The translations under genes were made by a program, and so were the position numbers. The notes under the pieces are model-generated. The model searched no databases. It had not been told where the DNA came from and saw only the letters and a list, made by a program, of their open reading frames with translations. This document shows positions 1 to 12,142 of a DNA stretch of 64,000 nucleotides, one piece after another (within the stretch, counting starts at the first letter, position 1; every line of letters starts with the position of its first letter). Origin of the DNA: Syngnathus acus (taxonomy: Eukaryota; Chordata; Actinopteri; Syngnathiformes; Syngnathidae). The stretch lies in NCBI RefSeq assembly GCF_901709675.1, contig NC_051091.1, positions 9,210,967 through 9,274,966 of the forward strand. The letters are read 5' to 3'.

Positions 1-51
1 TCCTCACACGTTTACAAACGAAGGATTTTTGGAGCTCAACATTTTGCCTTC

Positions 52-3000
52 ATGGAGGATTACCACAAACCTGACCAACAGACAGTGCAGGCGTTGAGGA
101 ACATCGCCAATCGCCTAAGGATCAACTCCATCAAGGCGACTACCGCAGCAGGCACAGGGTGAGTGGACTGTCACATAGGGATGTATCAAAACAGGTGCTC
201 CAATGTAAAAAAAAAAACGCAAACTTAATATTCCTCCACAGAAAAGTCATTCTCATGTGTGTATACGTATTTTGTGCGCACCAAAGGAAATTTGAAGCAA
301 AGGGCCTGATAAAGGCTTTTGTTCTGCTCCTCTTGATATTTTCCAACCCCAAATGTTCTCGTCTATGCTATCATCAAATTAAAAACCAAAAATTACACAT
401 CATAGCTTCTGCAACAGCCAAATCCTGCTTTATTGCATATTTTACATGATTTAAAAAAATCATACCAACAAAATATTTATTGTACATTTGGTTTCACGTT
501 TAGATTAATTATTTTTAATGATCAAAAAGTATTATTTTACTTTTGATTGCAAAAGACTGGCTAACCCCTAACAAAGAAATAGAAAGCTGTTTTACTTGAC
601 CATATTTGGCCTTCCTGCTATCTTCAGTTTCGACATTTCTGCTATCATGTTGTTACGCTAGCAATGAAATACTTTTTTTTTTTTACACATACGTACTTTA
701 TGCATGACAATACAATGCCAGACATACGATATAGTACACCCGGCAAAATCTCATTTCCTTCTTTTCATGGAGAGATTTGTGGCAAGTCCATCGCGTGCTT
801 GTGCAAATGTGACAGCTGGATAAAATCACCCTCTCCCCTCCTTTACCCCCCCTCCCCCAGACATCCTACATCATGCTGCAATGTGGCCGAAATCATGTCT
901 GTGCTCTACTTCCACACCATGAAGTACCGCCCCGACGACCCACGAAACTTCCACAGCGATCGCTTCCTCATGTCCAAGGTGGAGTCCCATAGCTCCTAAG
1001 GATCAAATATACGTATATTTACAAATAAGATGCAGTACTGATTTCCTAAATTTCCACTATGCTAGGCTCAATCTGCACCAGCCTTGTACTCCATGTGGGT
1101 TGAAACAGGCTTCCTAAAGGAGAGTGAGTTGCTGAGTATGTGCCAGGTTGACTCTTCACTGGAGGGCCACCTCATCCCAGTAAGGAGATACCAGATGCCG
1201 ACTGGCCCAATATGTAGTCTATATAAAGTTTACACACCCCTCCCTGTTCAAATGTTTTTTTTTTGGTGATATAAAAAAAAAAAAGATAAAGATAAATATT
1301 TTCAAGGGTGTGCATACTTATGCAACCACATCATTTCAGCTGTTTATTAATGGTTTTTTTTCCCCCCCCATTTCAGAAGCAGCAATTTGTGGACGTAACC
1401 ACCGGCTATTTGGGACAGGGACTCGGTGTGGCCTGCGGAATGGCGTACACTGGGAAATACTTTGACAAAGCCAGGTAAGCCCTCACAAGCGTAAACAGCT
1501 CTAGTCACAAAAGGTCCAAATCTACAGATTCAGATTAGTTCCAAAGTGTACACACCAGTTCAACGCTTTAATGAGATCTGTATTGGAGCAATTTTAGGAT
1601 TGCCCACTCAATGGATGTGTGTCGGGCTGCTCCACGCTCTGTTGTCCTGATTTTTCTGCTCTAATAATCACAAGCCCAGCAGTCGTATTTCACATCTTTT
1701 CCTTGCAGATTTCCTCTCTAAAAAGATCATAATATTGTGCCTTCAACCGTGGATTATTTTTTTTTTTTTTTTTTACAGTTGATTGTTCTAATTTATTGTC
1801 GCAAACCAATTCCAAGTCATGAATCATTTTTCTTTTGTAACTGCGTGCTAGCTGATAATATTTGAGAAAAATGGAAGGCAAGTTGGCAGTTGCAGGTGTG
1901 AAATTCAACAGCCACACCTACAGAAAGCCTCAGGAAGCTTCTTTCATTCCACGCTTAGCAAGTGAGCTGTCAAATCAGGAATCAATCTAACTGGAAAAGT
2001 GTCAGATAGCATTTTCATGCTTGGCGCACACAAGCGCATGCACGCTAATGGCGCAACTCATTTCTGCTGCAGCTACCGTGTTTACTGCCTGTTGGGGGAT
2101 GGTGAAATGTCAGAAGGCTCCGTATGGGAAGCCATGTCGTTCGCTTCCTACTACCAGCTCGACAACCTAGTGGCCATCATGGACATCAACCGTCTGAGCC
2201 AAAGTGACTCTGCGCCTCTGCAGCATCATGCAGAGAAATACCAGAGACGCTGCGAAGCGTTCGGGTAACACAAACCTGCTCATCCATGCGTTTGATGCGC
2301 TGTAAAGCATACGTGAAATATTTTCGGCTTTAGAAAATATCTGCGTTCTACCGAGTCTCATTGTAGTTCTTCTTCAGTTGGCACGCCATCATTGTGGATG
2401 GACACAGTGTGGAGGAGCTGTGCAAGGCTCTGAGCCAGCCACGCCATCAACCCACAGCTATCATTGCCAAAACCATCAAGGGCAAAGGCATTCCAGGTAA
2501 TGATCACTCACTGAAAAATATAAATAAAAATGTTCGGCAACATCTAACGTAATGATGATGTCTTTGAAGCCGCAGAAGATAAGATGGGATGGCACTCCAA
2601 AACTCTGCCCAAAGACATGGCCGAGATGGTCATGAAGGATCTGCAGAGTCGGATCATGAGCACCAGCAAGCACCTGTACCCTCCCGCTCCGATCGAAGAC
2701 TCCCCTCCCGTGAGCCTGAGGAACATCCGTATGGCCAGCGCACCCGCTTACAAGCCTGGAGAAAAGGTTGTCCACCTGTGCTAAGTATTTCACGCAACAT
2801 CTCCAGTTAACAACCATAATAGCGCCATGATTTGTTGTCACAGATTTCCACACGCAAGGCCTATGGGATGGCCATCACTAAGTTAGCTCGCTACAACGAC
2901 CGTGTCGTGGCTCTTGACGGAGACACGAAGAACCTCACTTACTCGGAGATCTTCAAGAATGAGCATCCTAATCGCTTTGTGGAATGCTACATTGCCCAGC

Positions 3001-5925
3001 AGAATATGGTAGGATATCTCAGGAAGCTCCACTTTGGACTGGCTTGGCGAAATCATGTTGCCTCATAATTTTTCACTTCTCTTTTGTGAATGAATAGCTT
3101 TTTGTCTCTGAGTATACGTTTGACAGCTGGTCATATGTGATATTAAATTATAGATGAGTTGCCGGCCTATTATGTAAGGATGGGTAAAGACGTGACCCGT
3201 TTTTTATTTATTATGATGGTCACAGTCTACACCACTGATCAGATTCTTCCTCTCCATGTGTCATGATATATTTATTAATATCATTATGACATTTTTAATT
3301 TAGGAAGAACAGTTATTTAAACGGCACTGCTGTTGTGTCTCCAACTACGGACGACTCCAATCTAGGTCACGGGTTTGTGTGACGGTAAACAGTCACGGCA
3401 AGTGAAATATTCATTAGTAGAGAGGGTGGAGCCATCTGGCTGATGGAAAGTTGAAAGGGCAGATCCAGTAAAATGCATATAATGGTGATTAATTCAAGTC
3501 CTAGTCTAAAAATCTAAAATCCTATCTTTTTTAAGAAAGAATTTTTTTGGTTTCCAGGTCAATGTTGCCATGGGATGTACCGCTCGTGAGAGGAACGTTG
3601 TGTTTGCCAGCACCCTGGCATCCTTTTTCACACGTGCCTACGACCAGCTCCGCATGGCAGCCATTTTAGATAGCAACGTCAATCTATGTGGCTCCCACTG
3701 CGGCCTGTCCACTGGTTAGTAAGAACTAAAAAAAAAAAATAATAACCCTCACGAACCTTTTATTTCCCTCGCACCCCGCTCCTATTTTTATGTGCTGTCG
3801 TTGTCTCCTTCGTCTAATCCTATCTTTTCCTCACCAATGCCCTACGAGCCCTCACTCCTCCCCTCTTCCTTCCTTCCTTCCCGTCTGCCCTGGAAGCCTT
3901 CTGCGAGGAACCATGCGTTCCTCTTTTAGCGCAGGTACACCTCATGCATGTCATGTTTGATATGCCTCCTGCATGCATCTCCTCACCCGCCCAGATTATG
4001 AGGCGTAAGGATCGTCTTCTGTATTCAAACGAATATTACAGAGCTAAATGTGTTTAATACAGGAGAGGAGGGGCCCTCCTTGATGGGATTGGAGGACATG
4101 GCCATGTTCAGGGCCCTCCCTAGAACAACCATCTTTTACCCTTGTGATGGAGTGTCTACAGAGAAGGCTGTGGAACTGGCCGCATCCACAAAGGTAAAAC
4201 GGGTGTGCTTCATAGGAAAATAATAATAATCATTTATTGGCCTGTCTTTCTTATTTTGCTTCCCAAAGGGTGTTTGCTATATCCGAACTAGCCGTCAAGA
4301 CAATGCCATCATTTACAACAGCAATGACGATTTCCATGTTGGACAGGCTAAGGTAGGAATTTCTCTGATGCGCCTGTTTGATGGGTTTACTGGAAAAGAA
4401 TCTTTTTGCCAGGTGGTCTACCAGAGCAAAGAGGATCAGGTGACTGTGGTGGCTGCTGGAGTGACTCTGCATGAGGCTCTGGCAGCAGCTGAACACCTCA
4501 AGAAAGGTATTACAGTCAATACAAGATTCTTTCTCATCTATAACCTTTTATATTTAAGAACGTGGAACTCAATTTTAAAAAATCCTGCTTCTCCAACTGT
4601 GATTTTGCAGAGAGGATATACGTGCGGGTGATTGACGCGTTCACAATCAAACCACTTGACTCCAAGACCATCATTGACCACACGCGTGCCACCAGAGGAA
4701 GAATCCTTACTGTAGAGGACCATTACTATGAAGGTATGTGATGTTTCTTAGCTTTTGCATATTGCATGATAGGGAGCCAAGCTTTCAGCAAAAAGGAATC
4801 TTGGCCTGGTTGCCTCTGTGCAGCTGGGGCACTTTTGCTTTGCATGTGTGTGGCGGTGGCATGATCCCATTGGCTTGGAGAAAAAGATCACAATGCGGTG
4901 GAGTTCGCTTATTGGCCGGCGGTAGTGCGCCCTCGTTTCAGGCGAGTTATCATGGCGCTTTTGCCAAACGTGGAAGTCAACTCGGCAGTGAGTGCGCTGT
5001 CACATTGCCTTAGCTGAGCATGTACATGTCCTTGGGGTACTTTGTGACCTAGATTGCACAGGCAGGCATACCCTCTGTCCGCCGAGGCAGTGGGGATGGG
5101 TGACTTGACTGGACAATACATACCAGCTCTTCTATTCATTTGACATGCATAAATCTTGCAAAACATTTTTTTATATTTACAATACATTACTAAACTATTC
5201 TTACAGAGAAAAAATATACAAAATGTTATTTATTCTTTTTAAATTGAATGCATTTAGGGAGGACAATCCCAAATTCCTCCAACAAAAATATTTGTTTTAA
5301 CAGTTGATGCTCATTTGTCAGTTTTATAATATTAATTATAACTCATGAACCAAGTGAATAAAATAAAAAATAAATAAAATAACTGGAAAATTTAAAAAAT
5401 GAATAAATAAATAAAACAAATAAATAATAATAATAATAATAACATTTAAAATAAATAAATAAGTAAATAAATAAATAACAACAAAATAAAATAACTGTTA
5501 AATTTAAATGTTTTATTTCACTCATTTTTTAAAATGTATTAGTTACAATAGATCAATATATTTTTTTACATGAGATGAATACATCATAAAATGAATAAAT
5601 CTTCTTAACAAGCACAAATGCTGGCCATATCAGCCCCCCTGGGCTATACTTTACCTCCTCTCTTTTCTAGAGTGACAACATGACTTGACCTGACATTTCT
5701 TTCATGTGCTATCTTATTGTATCTTTTTGTCTAACAGGTGGCCTGGGGGAGGCCGTGTGCTCGGCGGTTGTAAACGAGACTGGCTTCAATCTGCATCGTC
5801 TGGCCGTGTCTCACGTACCGCATAGCGGCAAACCGCAAGACCTCCTCAAAATCTACGGCATCGACCGTGACGCCATCGCCCAGGCCATACGCAAGATGCT
5901 CAGCACCTCCACCAACGCCAAGTAA
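52..5925 (+). CDS. Transketolase-like protein with substituted active-site residues, 628 aa, 14 exons
   Basis: Exons: 52-158, 861-978, 1066-1179, 1377-1474, 2073-2264, 2378-2496, 2570-2766, 2844-3008, 3558-3714, 4063-4193, 4269-4352, 4413-4506, 4611-4733, 5738-5925. They sum to 629 codons with the stop; human TKT has 623 residues. Transketolase is the cytosolic thiamine-diphosphate enzyme of the non-oxidative pentose phosphate pathway. The N-terminal ThDP domain keeps GHPTSCC (His37, Ser40), GDGE (Asp155) and Asn185. Lys244, His258 and the C-terminal Arg475 are also kept. The usual GHAAP loop reads AQSAP, so His77 is Gln. IAEQNM reads IAQQNM, so the catalytic Glu (human 366) is Gln367. GEDGPSQ reads GEEGPSL, and Ser345 is Leu346. 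The frame is open throughout and the splice sites are normal, so it is not an ordinary pseudogene. It is a TKT paralogue, possibly filed as TKT or TKTL2-like. Membership of the family is certain; catalytic activity is doubtful. Confidence 0.93.
1216..1350. repeat. Dispersed repeat copy in transketolase-like intron 3
   Basis: This stretch holds a 'tataaagtttacacacccc' type sequence, then 'gttcaaatg', an A-rich run with 'gataaagataa', and 'gtgcatacttatgcaac'. The same arrangement recurs at 19390, 24858 and 48900. It ends about 25 bases before exon 4. It looks like a copy of a non-autonomous transposon. Family name not assigned. Confidence 0.55.
5343..5525. repeat. AT-rich (AAAT/AAT)n low-complexity tract in the last transketolase-like intron
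   Basis: The stretch is built almost entirely of AAAT, AATA and AAT units, for example 'aataaataaataaataac'. It lies in the 1 kb last intron, upstream of exon 14. I see no coding potential in it. Confidence 0.8.
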
Positions 5926-6720
5926 ATCTCAATCCAAACCTATTTCTCACCAAACCTATCAACAATCGAGTCACACCACACCCAGCTCTCTCCTTTTCTT
6001 CACTGTGAATCCCCTGTGAGTGTTTCAAGTATTGTGATTTTGTGATTTTTCAAGGTAGAATTACACTTTTGCTCATCTTTTACACACTAAACACTAATAC
6101 ACACACGCACACGCTCATGGGCTACATATCCCATCTTATCCAAATGTGGCCAATCAACAACACACACTTTTTACATGTTCAACGGGAGTATTATGTAATG
6201 GTTCCATGTGTTTTTGCAATGCTTTTTTCAGTCACGTCATTAAGATGGCAATGTTTTTTATATATTATTCAAAATGTAGCTCTTGAAATCAGGTGGGTGG
6301 TTAGTATTAAAGTAGTTGTGGTGACGACGGTGTCAGAAAGAAACAAGATGAGTTGTTGTGTGTAGAAGTTAGTGGAGAAAAAATAAATAAAAAACAAATG
6401 TAGATTGGGTAAATGTTGCACAAAAAACACAGGTCAAGTCCGATTCAAATGTCGAATTGTTTATTCCTCATTATTGTTGTTGATGTCATCTACCATACGC
6501 ACCACACATCAAGCATACACTTGGACCACACCACCAGACCAGTATACGTTATGATGTGACCATTGACATGTTTTTTATGCGGCGGCTTGGTTCCTCCCAT
6601 GCAGTGATGCAGAAGTTTGATTGTGACTGTGCAGGTCTGATTTGTGAACCTAAGAACTGTTACTTGAAGTTTTGTAAGAACCATTCTTTCATGGAATAAA
6701 GCCCTCTACATTTGAGTCTT
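5926..6720 (+). other. 3' UTR of the transketolase-like gene with AATAAA signals
   Basis: No supported gene lies between the TAA at 5923-5925 and the bicd2 promoter. Polyadenylation hexamers AATAAA are seen at about 6382-6387 and 6695-6700. The second is followed by a T-rich stretch. The exact cleavage site cannot be told from sequence alone. From about 6720 to 7190 I see no feature. Confidence 0.45.
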
Positions 6721-7194
6721 GGAGTATGGATGTTTGTTTTACTTTTTGTACCCACTGCCGAGAATATTTTTTGCATGTAAAAGCTGCAAAGGTTTTATTG
6801 AAGCCATTGGATAGTTCTTGGTTGTTTCTCCTTTGAGCCAAAGGCTTCTTCCACTGAAAGTTTTTAGTTCTCCTATTTATGTCAGTCTCAGTCCATAAAG
6901 AGTAATTGCAAAGTCGATTGCATGATACTTGAACTATTGTTCCAAAATAAATATAACAATTTTTATATATTCCAGTAAAATTGATATTTTCGGGATAGAA
7001 CACATATAAATGTCTGACAAGGTAAAAAAAAAGCTCTTGTTTGAGAAATAATAACATCCTGAAAATTGATTGTAATAATGACATCCTGAAAATTGAATGT
7101 CAGGAGTTATTAGAGGTGAGTTATTTAAAGACGTTTTAAATGCCAAATGCAATTGTGGCTTTCGTTGTGAGCCTGTAGATGGCAGTGTCGAATT

Positions 7195-7330
7195 TAATTC
7201 CGCATATATGCGACGTCATCCGTCATTGCCGCGCAATGCATTATGGTACTTAAAGTCCATTTTCCCAATGAAGCGTACAAAGTCATGTGAAACAAACTAC
7301 ATTTCCCTCTCCACTGATTTGAATGTCATG
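7195..7330 (+). promoter_or_regulatory. Probable bicd2 core promoter with ZNF143/THAP11-like and CRE-like sites
   Basis: About 300-400 bases upstream of the bicd2 ATG the sequence contains CGACGTCAT (CRE-like, about 7211). Next comes 'gcgcaatgcattatggtact' at 7231-7250. On the reverse strand this resembles the ZNF143/THAP11 element found in many vertebrate housekeeping promoters, whose core is ACTACAATTCCCATAATGCA. A second 'aactacatttccc' lies at about 7296. No TATA box is obvious. The transcription start cannot be placed. Confidence 0.5.
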
Positions 7331-7617
7331 CACGGGTATTTTTTCCTCTCCTCGATTATCTTCAACTCAAGTTTCGTCTGTCAACTGTAAGAATAGAGCA
7401 ACCCACGAAAAGTCACCGAAAATGGAACAGGTGTCGATTAGCGTGAGCCTTCTGCATGTTTAACGGAGCGAATAAAGCAGACGGAGGCTAAATTCCAACA
7501 ATGCGCTTTAAAGGGAGAGTGCAGTGATTTGAAGTCCTGCTCGCTTTTCTTCTCTGCTCCGGCTAGCCAGGGCTGGGTCCCGTTACAGCTGGGAGGTTGC
7601 GGTTCGCCAACATTTCC

Positions 7618-10600
7618 ATGGCGGACCAGGAATATCCTGAAGCGGTACTGGTGAACGAGGCCGGGCCGCAGTGGCTCCAAGTCGAGGTGGAACGCCTTTC
7701 TCGGGAGCTGCGTGAAACAACGCAGGAAAAGATCCAGGCGGCGGAATATGGACTGGCGGTCCTGGAGGAGAAACAGCAGCTCAAGCAGCGATTCGATGAG
7801 TTGGAGACCGAGCATGAGGCGGTCCGACAGGAGCTGGATCAGCTTAGAGAGGTACTTTAAGACCAGCCTTGAAACATTTCAAGATAGAACTTAAGACATT
7901 CAGTTTTTGGTTTGAGTGTTACGTAAAAGCGAGCTAAGAAAAACCTGCGTTTGTCTTGAATTATTGAGGTTTTGCATCTGTTACGCACGGATACACTTGC
8001 ACGGTCTCTTGAGATGAAATAGAGTGGCTCGTCTTGATAAAACATCCTTTTTTGAAAAATCATAATGCATGTGGTCGTGTGTTTTAATTTTGTAATACAG
8101 TGGTGTAACTACACTGCATCTCACTGAGAACTCTTCCAAATATTTTGCATCTACACATAGTTCTACATCCAAACTACAGATCCACCGGATAGCACATTTT
8201 GTAGTATATTCCAAATAGTCTCGAGGCAATATTGAACCTCAAAACTTTGAACCAGACATACTAACCATCATGCTGCCTCTGTCAATTCATTCAGCATTAT
8301 TGCTTATTGAATCTCATTAGAATATGAAGGTGCACAAACTATCCTGTGATTATTATTTCGACATGCTTACGTTGCATGTTTGTATGCAGCGTGTTGGAAT
8401 AATTACTTCATTATAAAAAAGAGACGTGTCTTGTCCTGTCTGGACTTGTTCGCCTCGGTACGCTACGCCGTGTTCTTCTATCAAGCAAATTTGAAATACA
8501 GTGACTTTCCCAGCATGCTGAAAGACAGCGGTGCAATTTGAAGACAGACAAATTCCTCCCATGCATTTGTACAACTCCCACATCCTGCATGAGCACAGAT
8601 ATTGTACCTCCCCACCCCTAGCCTCTTCCCTTTGCTGGGGATGCAGTCGTTTCTGTTACATGTTGTCACCCACCAACATTTTTTTGAATGTAAGACCTAT
8701 TCCCAATAATAGGTCAATGGTAGGTAATGGTCATCTGTATGCAATCGTTTGTGGCGTAAATCACAGTCAGTTGACTCAGGACGGTCTCATGATGATGACC
8801 TACTTCCTTCTTGAGTGAGAATGTCGTCAGGGCTGGAGCCACACAAATGCGTCAATAGATTTTGATCAACAACAAAAAAAAAGGAGAAGTTTCATTGTGT
8901 TGGTTTGATAGCAGCAGATTCATATTAATGAGAACATTCTCTTTCCTGAGCATGAATGACTTGAAATTCTGGCTTCTTATCTGATATTCAATCCATGTTT
9001 ATTGCTATGTTTCTCTGTCTTTTCTGTCTTCAGGCCTTCGGCCAAGCGCACTCAGCCCACAGGAAAGTAGCAGCAGACGGAGAGAGCAGGGAGGAATCGT
9101 TGATCTTGGAGTCGGCCAGTAAGGAGGCGCAGTACCAGCAGAACATTTTGGAGCTGCAGAATGAGCTTCGCCAGGCCAAAGTCTCAATTGCCAGTGTGCA
9201 AGCTGAGAATGAGCGCCTGTCACACATCGCTTTGGAAATGAGAGAGGTGAATAAGATCATAGTACAAAATGCTCTATCATGTCTGTTCATTTTTGTGTGA
9301 CAGACATTTTTATTGCTTATTTCTGCACCGCCGAGTAGACCTCTGACCAGGTGGAGCTGCAGCGCAGTCAGCTGCGGGATGACATCCGAGAGTATAAGGT
9401 GCGGGAGGCCCGCCTGCTGCAGGACTGCAGTGAATTGGAAGAGGAGAACATCTCTCTGCAGAAACAAGTGTCTGCACTACGACAGAACCAGGTGTGGTTG
9501 CGAATATAAAAAAAACTTGCTTCATCCGTAGCAAAAAGGCAGCAAACCCTACTAACAGTGGGTTTACCTTCTGCTTTTTGTTTTGGGTTTCAACACAATA
9601 CTTGACAGTGTATATCTTAATCCCCGTTCAGGTGGAATTTGAAGGACTCAAGTACGAGATCCGCCGTCTGGAGGAGGACTCCCAGTGCCTGAACAGCCAG
9701 CTGGAAGATGCCATGAAGCTGAGGGAGATCGCCGAGCGCCAGCTAACCGAGGCCTTAGAGACGATTAAAACGGAACGTGAGCAGAAGGCCACTTTACGCA
9801 AGGAGCTCTCGCACTACGTGACCATCGGCGGCTCCGTTTACAACGGCTCCTTCAATATCTCCTTCGACAACCTGAAACTGCACGACGAACCCTCCGCAAT
9901 CTCCGATCTGGACAACGACGACTTGATCCGAGGCTTTGAGAACGGCTTGATCAAGGCGGGCGAAGGTAATAAAGACGACGATTCCTCGGCAGGCCAGAGA
10001 GGAGACTCCTTCAAGCCTGCGCCGAGCCTGGTGGACGACCTGCTGAGCGAGCTCAACATTTCTGAGATTCAGAAACTGAAACAACAGCTTGGACAGGTAG
10101 GAGAGCCATAAAACTGTTGAAAGGAAACTGCAGCCAAATTTGCAGATTATTTTCAAATATGGATTTCAGTTGCAAAAAATATTTGATGAGAAATGTCCAA
10201 ATGTTACATGACTGTAACTGCACGGATTTGTGTCTTAGGTGGAAAGGGAGAAAATGGCCCTCATCAACACTCTGCAGGAGAACCAGAAGCACCTTGAACA
10301 GGCCTACGGAACCGTATCCGAGCAAAAGGAAACAGTCAACAGACTCACTGAGAACCTTACCGCCATGAGGAAGCTTCAGGCCAGCAAGGAGCGTCAGTCC
10401 GCCCTCGACGGGGAAAAAGATCGTGACAGCCACGAAGACGGAGACTACTACGAGCTGGACATCAACGGGCCGGAGATCCTCAAGTGTAAATACACCGTGG
10501 CTGTTTCTGAAGCCGGCGAGTTGAGGCAGGAGCTAAAGACACTTAGGGCACAGTACGAGAATTGTCGAAGCCAGTACCAAGACGAGCGGGCGCGTCTGGA

Positions 10601-12142
10601 GAGTGACCTCCATGAGCTCAGAACAAAGTTAGCGTCCCTGGAGAAGATTAGCCAAGCGGATAAAACGGAGATGGCCCGTCTGGAGAAGGAGCTCCGTCTG
10701 GTTAGCCAGACCGCGGGGGAATCACTTGGCAGTCTCAACGTGGCCCAGGATGAGCTCATAGTGTTCAGCGAGGAGCTGGCTAATCTTTACCATCACGTTT
10801 GCATGTGCAACAATGAGACCCCCAACCGTGTTATGTTGGACTACTACAAAGAGGGCAAAGCAATGGTGAGGCGAGGACAAGAAGCAAAGGCACCCCCCTC
10901 TTCTGTACTTCTCACTAACGGTCTCATTCCCGAAACCGACGCTAAAAAGGAGGACTCCGCAGACAGCGCCGTCGTTTCGGTCCCAGAGCATCGCCCGGAG
11001 CCCATGAACGTCTACAACCTGGTCGCCATCATCCGAGACCAGATCCGCCACCTGCAGCAAGCGGTGGACCGGACCACTGAGTTGTCCCGCCAGAGACTGG
11101 CCAACCTTGAGCTGAGCGCGGTGGTGGATAAGGACAAAGAGGCTTGCATGGAGGAGATCCTCAAATTAAAGTCTCTTCTCAGCACCAAGAGAGAACAGAT
11201 CGCCACGCTCAGAGCTGTGCTCAGAGCCAACAAACAGGTCAGAGGACCTCATTTAATCTATTTGAGCTCACTGTTTTAGATGCAATATTGGGGACACAAA
11301 AATTTTTTTGGGGGAAAAAATAATCCCAATTTTTCTATACAGACGGCTGAGGTCGCACTGGCTAACTTGAAGAGCAAGTACGACAGCGAGAAGGCCATTG
11401 TGACCGAAACAATATTGAAGCTCCGCAATGAACTCAAGGCTTTAAAAGAAGACGCCGCCACCTTCTCCTCCCTCAGAGCCATGTTTGCTTCAAGGTATCT
11501 CATTTTTGTTATTTATATCTTTCTTGGAAAAATAATCACATTTGTGACATTCATTTGAACAGAACAATAGTCTGTTCTTACATGAATGTGGATGAGGCAC
11601 AAAGCATTGTGGGAACCCGTCTGATGTAATCTTGTAATTCTATCTGGAAAGTACATTAGAGCATTTGGTAGTTCTGCAACGGCTAAATGGCACCCTCTAG
11701 TGTCTATAGGATTTATTACTTCCTTTCTTCCTTGAACTCATTTCTCATTTTCGACTCTTACCTGCCAGGTGCGACGATTATGTGACCCAGCTTGACGAAA
11801 TGCAGAGGCAACTGGCGGCGGCCGAGGACGAGAAGAAGACGTTGAACTCTCTGTTGCGAATGGCCATCCAGCAGAAACTGGCCCTCACCCAGCGTCTGGA
11901 GGACCTGGAGTTTGACCACGAGCAGGCGCGCCGCAACACTGCCACTATGGCGGTGGGAAAGGGCAAGACTAAGAGCAAGGGAGCCCCGTCCAGTACTCGC
12001 GTAAGTCCCGGCAAGTCAGGCTGGCTCCAAACAGCCCGTTTTTGTACGTCCAAAGAACAACCATCCTGTTTTGAAAGTCAGCTGCAATTTTGATGATATT
12101 TTTACGAGACTGACTCCATTGTCATCTTTTCATCCACAGTAA
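7618..12142 (+). CDS. bicd2: Bicaudal D homolog 2, dynein-dynactin cargo adaptor, 816 aa
   Basis: Exons: 7618-7851, 9034-9246, 9339-9491, 9632-10096, 10239-11237, 11343-11494, 11769-12000, then a stop exon at 12140. Total 816 codons; human BICD2 has 824. BICD2 links dynein-dynactin to RAB6 vesicles and to RANBP2 at nuclear pores. The protein is almost wholly coiled coil. AAEYG at residues 41-45 matches the CC1 box that binds dynein light intermediate chain. [18 protein letters not shown]-type and [20 protein letters not shown] segments are recognisably BICD. The C-terminal coiled coil ([20 protein letters not shown]) is the cargo-binding region. The ATG at 7618 was chosen because the protein then begins MADQEYPEA; no other in-frame ATG precedes it in the exon. 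The last splice acceptor is followed at once by TAA, so the protein ends in ...APSSTR; retention of that intron would add about 30 other residues. Confidence 0.95.

Noticed and set aside
2832-3068. Read-through extension of transketolase exon 8 past 3008
   Set aside because: The next exon restores the family sequence after a normal GT donor, so the extension is intron.
9030-9467. Long minus-strand open frames across bicd2 (also 10053-10759)
   Set aside because: They are antisense shadows of coiled-coil exons with matching third-base bias; no splice sites or family similarity support them.
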